In this document: in pieces, positions 56,013-64,000 of the stretch | Numbering within the stretch: the stretch's first letter is position 1 | Layout of the letters: each line of letters begins with the position of its first letter | The notes under the pieces: model-generated | Seen by the model: only the letters and a program-made list of their open reading frames with translations | Told to the model about the DNA's origin: nothing | The model's database searches: none | From: Apostichopus japonicus | Lineage: Eukaryota; Echinodermata; Holothuroidea; Aspidochirotida; Stichopodidae | NCBI RefSeq assembly: GCF_037975245.1 | Contig: NC_092579.1 | Location: 5,395,001-5,459,000 of the forward strand | Direction of reading: 5' to 3' | Length of the DNA: 64,000 nt | Position numbers and translations under genes: made by a program

Positions 56013-56421
56013 TTTAAGTAGTGAATATTCTAAACTTGGCTAGTTCCAACTAAACTTAGTTCACTAAGTATACATCTGTCGCTGGTACATGCGATTCCAG
56101 TCCAGTCGTCTCGTATGTCCAAGCAAGGTCGGCATGGCCCTAAACACTCAGTGTTCCAACTCAGAAGTTCTGGTCTTTCTTTGGTCCTATTATGGTCTTT
56201 CCTTGGTCTTGAAGTTGGGGCTCGTACAAAGAAGTACCTTAACTAACATCTAGTGTTTTTAGTTTTATAACATAGGATAAATCTTCCCTCATTTAGAATT
56301 TTTATTCTAAATTAGCCACAGAATCGATGGAAAATTATATTTTGTCGACATGCATAAAGTAAGTATAAAACACTCGAGATTTAGAGAGTTTCGCAACAAC
56401 TAAAAAATTGAGGTAGCATAT
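56013..56421 (-). promoter_or_regulatory. Presumed CCDC137-like promoter/5' UTR region
   Basis: About 410 bp separate the CCDC137-like ATG from the LTR retrotransposon. The promoter should lie here by position. No TATA box was assigned. Confidence 0.35.
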
Positions 56422-57408
56422 TGTTACGCCCTGGGTTGTTCGGGATGCGTGTACCCCGTATTTCGAACACGCCCAGGGCTACTAAGAATATGTTTTCCCG
56501 TTTTGTTTGAATAATTTACCCTGCGATTTGTTGTCCATTCATTCACCATTCCATTCACTTTTGTTTTATTATGCAGGTCTCTTTCGCTCTCCCCGTCGTC
56601 TGCCATCACCAGCATTCCGGGAATTCGCTCTTTTATTACACGAGTTGTTCTGTTTAGCGTGTATCTATTTTACTATCACTTGCTCTCTTAACCTTGTTTA
56701 ATTAAGACGTTGTTTTTCTTATGTATTTTGCATTGTGGAAACTTAATTTATTTCGTTGAAGTTCGGGCAGAGAACTGGAGACCAGCGGTGAGCAGCACGG
56801 CAATTACAGTATAGTATTATTTTAAAGGCAAGGTTCATTTATTTTAGAGAGCGGGTCCGGGAGTGAAGGCTGACTACGGGCGCCATTCCTTTTGTATAGT
56901 ATAACTAATAAGTTCCCGTCCTGGTTGGCTTCGTTGCATTTTTAGACTCCGGAGGTAGGGTCAAATTAGGGCTCTCCCCGGAGGTATTGCAGAAGTTAAT
57001 CGGGGCGGGACCACATTAGGCAGTATTAGTTCAGTCTGCCGTTGGCGCCCCGTGTCGGGTATTCACTCTCGTGATTCTTAAGAGCCGTGCTGCCCACGCC
57101 CTGGTATGTAAGTGTATTTGTTATTGATTTAAACTTAATCTCTGCCCGTTGTTTGCTTTTATATTTGTATACGGCAGAAAGTCACTGCCTTATTTTTGTT
57201 AAGTGTATGTTTAAAGTTAATTAAGCTATTAAATTGTTGATTTGAGACCCAGTTCTCTTTAACTATATTCTTCTCTCTCTTTTGTGTTTTGGTTCAAGCC
57301 CTGCTAGCATAAGTCTTCACCCCCCCCCCTTCCCCGCTCTGACATCAGGTGGCCTCCAGCTGCCTGATTTCCCACGCTACCGCTCGGCCGGGGTACAGGG
57401 GTGTTACA
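56422..57408 (+). repeat. 5' LTR (987 bp)
   Basis: Starts TGTTACGCCCTGGGTTG, ends TACAGGGGTGTTACA. Collinear with 62799-63789; the only differences noted are a C run of 10 instead of 13 at about 57319-57328 and one missing T shortly after. No TATA or AATAAA box is assigned. Confidence 0.96.
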
Positions 57409-57413
57409 GAAAT

Positions 57414-57432
57414 TGGTGTCAGAAGTGGGATT
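57414..57432 (+). promoter_or_regulatory. Primer-binding site (tRNA-Leu type)
   Basis: TGGTGTCAGAAGTGGGATT, five bases after the 5' LTR. Its complement ends CCCACTTCTGACACCA, as in the 3' end of animal tRNA-Leu plus CCA. Confidence 0.8.
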
Positions 57433-57579
57433 ATTTTTGTCACCCCACCTCCCTATTTCAAGTTTGCTGGCAGGGCTTTGAAGCCCCATGGTATTTGTGA
57501 GCTATTTTTATTTTGACAATTTAATATCATACCAAGTTTCTTTACCTTTAAGTAAGCCTGGTTTCTGGAAGGAGGCGAG

Positions 57580-58542
57580 ATGGCTGCACGACGAGAGAGC
57601 GAGGGGGACTCTGTGGAGAGGCTTATTGCCGAGATAGAGGCACTGGAGAGAGAAGCAGAGGTTTGTCAATTTAATCTTACCAGGGATAGGGATTGGTTAT
57701 ATAATAGGGGTACTTCGCCAGGTAGAGGGGTTTGTAATTCAACTGCCTTAGGTGACTCGTTCCGTAAACCTATTATTATGCCAGATAGTTATGATGGGAA
57801 AAGAAAGTGGGATCATTACCTGACTCATTTTACAGTCTGTGCGGAAATTAATGGGTGGACGGAATTAGAAAAATCAAAATTCCTTGTAGCTAAGTTAACT
57901 GGGCACGCCCAGGAGGTATATATGGGACTATCATCTACAGACCGTGGTAGTTATGAGACCACTGTAAACGCACTTTCTAGATTTTTTGCTCCAGCGGCCC
58001 TGACTAGCGCTAGAAGGGCAAAATTAAGATCTAGAGTACGGGCAGAGGGTGAGACCTTACCTGGGCTGTGCTCTTCAATCCGTCGGGAAGTGATAGAGGC
58101 TTATCCCGGCCTGGATATGCGAGCACATGACGAGTTAGCTCTAGAGTCTTTTTTGGGTGCTTTACGTGACAGGGATGCTAGGATTGTTGTTCGAAGGGGT
58201 AGACCCAAGACAATAGAAGATGCTCTGCATCTTGCCCTTGAGGTGGAGGCTATTGACCAGGCAGAAGGGGTGATGAAACCCCGGCGTTCTGCCTATACTG
58301 TTTCGGCATCGTCGGATACGGTTGGCGGAATTACTGAAAGATTGGATAGGCTGGAAGTACAATTGGGAAAAGTTTTGGAGGACAATGCTAGGTTAAGTCA
58401 ATTTGTTCAGCAAGGTCCGCCAGCGCCACCCCCTTTGACTGGGTCTGGGCCTGGTCCCATGCAGTGTTGGAGGTGTGGGCAGTTAGGTCACATTAGCCGA
58501 TACTGTCCCTCTAAGCCAAGTAGACAGGGATCGGGAAACTAG
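57580..58542 (+). CDS. Gag of the Ty3/gypsy element
   Basis: 320 aa from ATG 57580 (context GGCGAGATGGC) to TAG 58540-58542. An N-terminal acidic helix (DSVERLIAEIEALEREAEVC) is followed by a capsid-like retrotransposon gag domain at about 65-190 (KRKWDHYLTHF, WTELEKSKFLVAKLTGHAQE). A coiled segment lies at about 250-280, then a Pro-rich stretch, and a single CCHC zinc knuckle (CWRCGQLGHISRYC) at about 297-310. It forms the particle that packages element RNA. Pol overlaps its 3' end in the -1 frame. Confidence 0.93.
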   Translation: MAARRESEGDSVERLIAEIEALEREAEVCQFNLTRDRDWLYNRGTSPGRGVCNSTALGDSFRKPIIMPDSYDGKRKWDHYLTHFTVCAEINGWTELEKSKFLVAKLTGHAQEVYMGLSSTDRGSYETTVNALSRFFAPAALTSARRAKLRSRVRAEGETLPGLCSSIRREVIEAYPGLDMRAHDELALESFLGALRDRDARIVVRRGRPKTIEDALHLALEVEAIDQAEGVMKPRRSAYTVSASSDTVGGITERLDRLEVQLGKVLEDNARLSQFVQQGPPAPPPLTGSGPGPMQCWRCGQLGHISRYCPSKPSRQGSGN

Positions 58543-61500
58543 AGTCAGTCGGGGATGAGGGGTGCCCCTCGACTGAGCGAATTGAAGCCCTGCAACGTTA
58601 TGGAAATGGGGAGAAGGTCAAGCCAGGGGGAGCTTTGTGTGCAAATATATGTATCTCTAATACCGAGATTCCTTTTTTAGTAGATACTGGCGCTGGTACT
58701 ACCATCATTAGTGTTCATACATGGGAGCGTTTATGCTCTGCAGGTAATTTGGCTCCACTTACTGAGACGGTAGCCAGTTTTGCCGGTGTTGATGGTAGGC
58801 CACTCCAAGTAAAAGGTAAATGTAATTTAACTTTCAAATTTCACACCCTGAAGATTCCAGTGCAAGTCCTAGTTGCCAGTATCACTGCTCCTGGTTTACT
58901 TGGAATTGACTTTTTAAGAGAACATGAATGTTTGATACAATTGGGAGGTGAACCCCTATTGTTTGTTGGTAGGACCCGCTTAGCTGTTCCTCTTTGTGAG
59001 ACTCCGCTGGATCAGCCAATTAGGGTAGCACTGGTTGAGACAGTCTTTATCCCTGCAGAGAGCGAGATTATGGTGTCAGGGGTGTTAGAATTGATATATG
59101 GAGTGCCCCCGGGGAAGCTGAATGGGCCAGGCCTACTGGAAACTAAACCCGGAGTGCCTGAAAGCCGCCATGTTATGGTTGGACGTGCTTTAGTTGATAC
59201 TTCTAGAAGGACTGTCCCTATTAGACTATTAAATGGTACTTCGAATCCTGTAACATTGTACAAAGGTACCCATGTAGGCATAGTTTCCCCCATTGCCAAC
59301 GTTGTGGAGGCAGATGAGGTAGAGAACAATTATACCAGTGGATTACCGGCCGAGATGGAAGATTTGCTCCATCGAAGTGGGGAGGGTGTACCCGATTGTG
59401 AGCGTATTCGTTTGAGGCAGTTTTTGCAGGATAACCGTAGTGTGTTCTCTTGCGAAGGTGACCCCTTAGGAAGGACTGGGTTGGTTAAGCACTGCATTGA
59501 TACGGGTGATGCAACCCCAATCCGACAGCTCCCTAGGAGACTTCCCTTTCATAAACGGGTAGAAGCACAGGCCGAAGTGAATGAGATGTTGACGCAAGGC
59601 GTCATTTCCCCTTCTAAGAGTGCGTGGTCCTCCCCAGTGGTACTAGTGAAAAAGAAAGATGGCTCTTTGCGGTTTTGTATAGACTATCGTAGGTTAAATG
59701 ACGTTACTAATAAAGACGCCTTCCCATTGCCTAGGATAGATGATAGCTTAGATGCATTGTCAGGGGCTAAGTGGTTTTCTACCCTTGATCTAAAAAGTGG
59801 GTACTGGCAAGTCGAAATGGACCGTAGAGACAGGGAGAAGACAGCCTTCTCAATGGGTAGTGGTCTTTATGAGTTTAATGTGTTACCTTTTGGATTGTGC
59901 AACGCCCCTGCCACTTTTCAGAGATTAATGGAGCAGGTACTTCGTGGGTTACATTGGCAAATATGTCTTATATATATCGATGATATCATAATATATGCCC
60001 ACACGATAGAGGAGCATTTAGTACGCCTAGGAGAAGTTTTCGACCGATTAAGGGGGGCAGGGTTGAAGCTTAAGCCTTCCAAGTGTGACTTGCTCAAAAA
60101 GGAAGTCAAGTATTTAGGTCACATTGTCTCTAATCACGGGGTGGGTACCGATCCCAGTAAGATCGAAGCAATCACAGATTGGCCCCCTCCCACAACACTG
60201 AAGCAACTAAGAGGATTTCTGGGACTGTGTTCCTATTACAGGAAATTTATTAGGAACTTTGCAGAAATTGCCAGTCCCCTACATGCACTAACAAAGAAAG
60301 GCCAAAGGTTTCTGTGGTCTGAGGAGTGTGAAGAACGATTTCAGACTCTGAAATCTAAACTGACGACAGCTCCCGCCTTAGCCTACCCAAATTTTAGTCA
60401 GATGTTTATCCTTGATACTGATGCTAGCAATACGGCAATAGGGGCTGTGTTGTCTCAGACCATTAGGGGTGAAGAACATCCTGTGGCCTATGCCAGTCGT
60501 ACGCTAAGCAGTAGTGAAAAGAAATATTCCGTAACACGTAGAGAGCTTCTTGCTGTTGTAACTTTTATTAAGAATTTCCGCCCCTACCTTTATGGCAGGA
60601 AATTTTTGTTACGCACGGATCATGGCTCCCTCCGTTGGTTGTATAACTTTAAATCCCCCGAGGGTCAGGTAGCTAGGTGGCTGGAAGTGCTGGGCACATA
60701 TGATTTTCAGATAGAAACTAGGCCTGGCAGAGTGCATGCCAATGCAGACGCTTTGTCGAGAAGTGATCCCCCCATGGTGCATTCGGGAGCACTGCCTGCC
60801 AACCCTCCGATAGAGACCCCAGGGTTATGTAACATAGTTACGGCGGACTCTAATTGGGTTGAGAGCTGTACCAAGGAGCAGCTCAGGGGGTACCAACTAA
60901 AGGATAGTAATATTGGGCCAGTGTTGAATTGGAAGGAGAGTGGTTCTCGTCCTCCCTGGGAGCAGATTAGTGGGTTAGATAGGGCGGCAAAAGCTTATTG
61001 GGGCCAATGGGACCTGTTAAGCATTAAGGATGGTGTATTGTATAGACGTTGGGTGTCAAATACCGGTGCCCACGATAGGGATGTAATAGTGATGCCTCAG
61101 GTCCTGAGAGAGGATGTATTGTACGAGTTACATAATTCTCCAACCGGGGGTCACTTAGGACAAAAGAAGACAAGAGGGAAAGTTCTAGCCAGATGCTACT
61201 GGTTTGGTATGAAAAGAGATGTTGAAAATTGGTGTCGAAAATGTGAGCTCTGTGCCCGTCGTAAGCCCCCCAACCCCCAATCGAGGGCGCAGATGAAAGT
61301 TGTTAAGATAGGTGAGCCTCTCCAAAGGGTTGCCATAGATGTTTTGGGCCCCCTTCCAGAGACTTATAATGGCAATAAATATATTATTGTAATTGCAGAT
61401 TATTTTACCCGTTGGACAGAGGCTTATCCGGTCCCCAATCAGGAGGCTGCAACTGTAGCGTCGGTAGTAGCTGAACAGTTTGTGGCACGCTTTGGTGTGC

Positions 61501-62387
61501 CACAGATTATTCATACCGACCAAGGGTCAAATTTTGAGTCTAATTTGTTTAAGGAACTTTGTAAGTTACTAGGGATAGAAAAGACAAGAACTACTGCATA
61601 TAGACCACAGTCAGACGGTTTAGTAGAACGGTTCAACCGTACGTTAGAGCAAATGCTTTCTGTGTATGTAAATGAAAATCAGAAAGATTGGGATGTACAT
61701 GTTCCTTTGGTTTTAATGGCCTTTCGTTCAAGCCCGCAGGAAACCACGGGGTATTCCCCGAATCTACTAATGCTGGGACGAGAGACTACACTTCCACTAG
61801 AACTGATGATCGGCCAACCAGTCTCAACAGTGGTTGCCTCTACAACTTCGGAATATGTCATGACCTTCGCCCAGAGGTGTGAAAAAGCTTTCCGCATTGC
61901 ACGCGACCACAACACACTGGGCCAAAAACGACAGAAACGGTATTATGATGCACGCATCGCCAAGGTGGCATCTTCGTATTCGGTCCAAGACAAAGTATGG
62001 GTAGCAGTACATGCTAAAAAGAAAGGCCGATCTCCCAAACTACAGTTGAGATGGAATGGACCGTTTGTCATCACACACAAACTCTCAGACTGTTTGTATC
62101 GTATTAGGCACATCGATTCTACAAAACTGAAAGTAGTTCATGTGGACCGGTTAAAGAAATATGTGACTCCCGATGAACTTAATCAAATGACGGTTACACC
62201 GGAGCACACTACGGTAGAGCCAACAACACAAATTGCCCCCGACAAGCATATAACTGATATGGGCTATGAGGAAGTTCTTGAAGAGGAGTTGGAGGATATC
62301 GTTGAGACTGAGGGGGAGAGGCCCCCAGAATTGTTAAAGCGGAAGCGTCGCCCACCAGTGTGGATGCAAGATTACGAACGATATTAG
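58524..62387 (+). CDS. Pol of the Ty3/gypsy element (protease, RT, RNase H, integrase)
   Basis: The -1 frame is open from 58524, right after a stop at 58521-58523, to TAG at 62385-62387. There is no ATG near its start, so it is made by frameshifting from gag. In order: retropepsin (FLVDTGAGTTIIS, about 58674); RT (KKKDGSLRFCIDYRRLN; catalytic YIDD at about 59977); RNase H (LDTDASNTAIGAVLS; TDHGSLRWL); integrase zinc domain (H-x3-GGHLG, then CRKCELC); integrase core (VAIDVLGP, HTDQGSNFES, LVERFNRTLE); GPF-type module (LRWNGPFVI); and an acidic then basic tail (KRKRRPPVWMQ). All catalytic motifs are intact. The domain order is the usual gypsy one. Confidence 0.95.
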   Translation, partial: TGIGKLESVGDEGCPSTERIEALQRYGNGEKVKPGGALCANICISNTEIPFLVDTGAGTTIISVHTWERLCSAGNLAPLTETVASFAGVDGRPLQVKGKCNLTFKFHTLKIPVQVLVASITAPGLLGIDFLREHECLIQLGGEPLLFVGRTRLAVPLCETPLDQPIRVALVETVFIPAESEIMVSGVLELIYGVPPGKLNGPGLLETKPGVPESRHVMVGRALVDTSRRTVPIRLLNGTSNPVTLYKGTHVGIVSPIANVVEADEVENNYTSGLPAEMEDLLHRSGEGVPDCERIRLRQFLQDNRSVFSCEGDPLGRTGLVKHCIDTGDATPIRQLPRRLPFHKRVEAQAEVNEMLTQGVISPSKSAWSSPVVLVKKKDGSLRFCIDYRRLNDVTNKDAFPLPRIDDSLDALSGAKWFSTLDLKSGYWQVEMDRRDREKTAFSMGSGLYEFNVLPFGLCNAPATFQRLMEQVLRGLHWQICLIYIDDIIIYAHTIEEHLVRLGEVFDRLRGAGLKLKPSKCDLLKKEVKYLGHIVSNHGVGTDPSKIEAITDWPPPTTLKQLRGFLGLCSYYRKFIRNFAEIASPLHALTKKGQRFLWSEECEERFQTLKSKLTTAPALAYPNFSQMFILDTDASNTAIGAVLSQTIRGEEHPVAYASRTLSSSEKKYSVTRRELLAVVTFIKNFRPYLYGRKFLLRTDHGSLRWLYNFKSPEGQVARWLEVLGTYDFQIETRPGRVHANADALSRSDPPMVHSGALPANPPIETPGLCNIVTADSNWVESCTKEQLRGYQLKDSNIGPVLNWKESGSRPPWEQISGLDRAAKAYWGQWDLLSIKDGVLYRRWVSNTGAHDRDVIVMPQVLREDVLYELHNSPTGGHLGQKKTRGKVLARCYWFGMKRDVENWCRKCELCARRKPPNPQSRAQMKVVKIGEPLQRVAIDVLGPLPETYNGNKYIIVIADYFTRWTEAYPVPNQEAATVASVVAEQFVARFGVPQIIHTDQGSNFESNLFKELCKLLGIEKTRTTAYRPQSDGLVERFNRTLEQMLSVYVNENQKDWDVHVPLVLMAFRSSPQETTGYSPNLLMLGRETTLPLELMIGQPVSTVVASTTSEYVMTFAQRCEKAFRIARDHNTLGQKRQKRYYDARIAKVASSYSVQDKVWVAVHAKKKGRSPKLQLRWNGPFVITHKLSDCLYRIRHIDSTKLKVVHVDRLKKYVTPDELNQMTVTPEHTTVEPTTQIAPDKHITDMGYEEVLEEELEDIVETEGERPPELLKRKRRPPVWMQDYERY
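58533..58539 (+). promoter_or_regulatory. -1 ribosomal frameshift slippery site GGGAAAC
   Basis: The gag frame reads TCG GGA AAC TAG. GGGAAAC is a canonical X XXY YYZ heptamer in the correct phase, with the gag stop as the next codon. Slipping back one base reads GGG AAA CTA GAG into pol. Downstream GC-rich sequence (58548-58580) might form a stimulatory structure. Confidence 0.85.
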
Positions 62388-62780
62388 CTTGACTGATCAC
62401 TTCGCTTATATTTGAATAATTTGTAGAAAGGTACTGTGAAGGAAACTGAAACGTTATGTTTGAGAACGCCATACCTCTGTGCATGGGGGTCGGAAAGTGA
62501 TTCAGTGATCGTTATGGAAAGGATTTTTTTTTGGAGATGAACGGAAATGCTGTCTTGGAGAAAACCAATTGTGGTGGTGATAGATTGTAGATGTAACGAA
62601 CTCTAGAATTGTAAGTTCGGGGCCTCAGGTCGCCTAGGAGGCCGGGGGTCCCCTACACATGTATATATAGAGAGGGAGCGAATATGTTTGGCGAAGTATA
62701 GAAATTGTGCAAGTTGATATACCACGTTATATGTATTATATTACTGGGTAGTGTGTTTGGACATCGAGGGCGAGTCCTTT
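62388..62780 (+). other. 3' untranslated region of the element
   Basis: Between the pol stop and the polypurine tract. No env-like frame: only short frames, none with a signal peptide or membrane anchor. Confidence 0.7.
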
Positions 62781-62781
62781 C

Positions 62782-62798
62782 GAGAGAGTTGGGGGTGG
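62782..62798 (+). promoter_or_regulatory. Polypurine tract
   Basis: GAGAGAGTTGGGGGTGG directly before the 3' LTR, the position where plus-strand DNA synthesis is primed. Purines are interrupted by three Ts. Confidence 0.75.
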
Positions 62799-63789
62799 TG
62801 TTACGCCCTGGGTTGTTCGGGATGCGTGTACCCCGTATTTCGAACACGCCCAGGGCTACTAAGAATATGTTTTCCCGTTTTGTTTGAATAATTTACCCTG
62901 CGATTTGTTGTCCATTCATTCACCATTCCATTCACTTTTGTTTTATTATGCAGGTCTCTTTCGCTCTCCCCGTCGTCTGCCATCACCAGCATTCCGGGAA
63001 TTCGCTCTTTTATTACACGAGTTGTTCTGTTTAGCGTGTATCTATTTTACTATCACTTGCTCTCTTAACCTTGTTTAATTAAGACGTTGTTTTTCTTATG
63101 TATTTTGCATTGTGGAAACTTAATTTATTTCGTTGAAGTTCGGGCAGAGAACTGGAGACCAGCGGTGAGCAGCACGGCAATTACAGTATAGTATTATTTT
63201 AAAGGCAAGGTTCATTTATTTTAGAGAGCGGGTCCGGGAGTGAAGGCTGACTACGGGCGCCATTCCTTTTGTATAGTATAACTAATAAGTTCCCGTCCTG
63301 GTTGGCTTCGTTGCATTTTTAGACTCCGGAGGTAGGGTCAAATTAGGGCTCTCCCCGGAGGTATTGCAGAAGTTAATCGGGGCGGGACCACATTAGGCAG
63401 TATTAGTTCAGTCTGCCGTTGGCGCCCCGTGTCGGGTATTCACTCTCGTGATTCTTAAGAGCCGTGCTGCCCACGCCCTGGTATGTAAGTGTATTTGTTA
63501 TTGATTTAAACTTAATCTCTGCCCGTTGTTTGCTTTTATATTTGTATACGGCAGAAAGTCACTGCCTTATTTTTGTTAAGTGTATGTTTAAAGTTAATTA
63601 AGCTATTAAATTGTTGATTTGAGACCCAGTTCTCTTTAACTATATTCTTCTCTCTCTTTTGTGTTTTGGTTCAAGCCCTGCTAGCATAAGTCTTCACCCC
63701 CCCCCCCCCTTCCCCTGCTCTGACATCAGGTGGCCTCCAGCTGCCTGATTTCCCACGCTACCGCTCGGCCGGGGTACAGGGGTGTTACA
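62799..63789 (+). repeat. 3' LTR (991 bp)
   Basis: Same as the 5' LTR except for three extra Cs and one T in the tract near 63695-63715. Ends TTACA followed by ATAT. Confidence 0.96.
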
Positions 63790-64000
63790 ATATCACATAC
63801 AAGGATACTATTCACCCCAACTGTTTCATAAACTATGCTGTCAAGCATAGAGAACGGGATTTTATTCAACCCTTTGTAATGAACTCATCGGTTATAGGCC
63901 TCAATAATGAAGGTCATAGTTTGTCATTTCCACCAGTGTTTCTTTGGACTTTGTGGGTGTCATGATACAGGGAGCTACCAGCTCCCGCATGCATCATGTA
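63790..64000. other. Right flank, nothing recognised
   Basis: Unique-looking sequence after the retrotransposon; no coding recognised. The target site continues the 56013-56421 flank. Confidence 0.5.

Larger units (their letters stand above)
56422..63789 (+). mobile_element. Complete Ty3/gypsy LTR retrotransposon, apparently young
   Basis: 7368 bp flanked by ATAT on both sides (56418-56421, 63790-63793), a 4-bp target duplication. LTRs start TGTTACGCCC and end GGGGTGTTACA. The order is LTR, PBS, gag, frameshift site, pol (PR-RT-RNase H-IN), PPT, LTR. The LTRs differ, by eye, only in one C tract and an adjacent T, and both frames are intact. Integrase follows RT and RNase H, unlike the element at 1-3630. 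Confidence 0.95.

Noticed and set aside
62801-63078. Short frames repeated in both LTRs (64 and 63 codons)
   Set aside because: Identical because the LTRs are identical; no homology or start context for a gene.
1-64000. CRISPR arrays, bacterial operons, terminators, ribosome binding sites
   Set aside because: The window is eukaryotic; tandem repeats seen are mini- and microsatellites without spacer structure.

Overview
This is animal genomic DNA: long introns with GT/AG boundaries, many microsatellites, and transposable elements of several classes. It is probably a marine invertebrate deuterostome, most likely an echinoderm, possibly a sea cucumber. This is inferred from a Gmr1-type retrotransposon (a group described from deuterostomes), from death-fold/ZU5/UPA genes of the kind expanded in such animals, and from the repeat style. 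I could not check the species.

Layout. (1) 1-3630, minus strand: the 5' two thirds of a Gmr1-like LTR retrotransposon as one open frame. Its integrase lies upstream of its reverse transcriptase. A primer-binding site sits at 4091-4108, and a probable LTR lies to the right. (2) 6954-8142: a non-autonomous hAT element with an almost perfect 8-bp target duplication. (3) 8516-30425, plus strand: an 18-exon gene whose splice phases all agree (4920 nt, about 1639 residues, 5' end not found). It encodes DED, a long coiled coil made of a 42-bp coding minisatellite, DED, ZU5, UPA, DED, UBA-like, ZU5, UPA, DED. The ZU5-UPA-death-fold block is present twice with matching exon phases. I recognise no named orthologue, and this is the strongest candidate for an undescribed system. 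Its introns hold a large foldback repeat, a ~400-bp satellite rich in AGGTCA motifs, a SINE and a tandem duplication. (4) 30426-43169: mostly non-coding, with a LINE 3' fragment, a ~635-bp ACAT array, inverted-repeat elements and a near-perfect foldback element. (5) 43170-48339, minus strand: three exons that join in phase, from a gene I cannot name. (6) 50465-56012, minus strand: a complete six-exon gene (265 aa) resembling CCDC137. (7) 56422-63789, plus strand: a complete Ty3/gypsy LTR retrotransposon. Its two LTRs differ only in one C-rich tract, and it has a tRNA-Leu-type PBS, gag, a canonical GGGAAAC -1 frameshift site and an intact pol. It lies about 410 bp from the CCDC137 start codon, head to head.

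The host genes are not an operon and show no evident functional link to each other. The large gene looks like a cytoplasmic signalling scaffold: death-fold domains for homotypic assembly, ZU5-UPA as regulatory supramodules, a UBA-like segment for possible ubiquitin binding, and a coiled coil for oligomerisation. CCDC137 is a nucleolar/nuclear coiled-coil protein in vertebrates. The two LTR retrotransposons have independent structures and use different domain orders.
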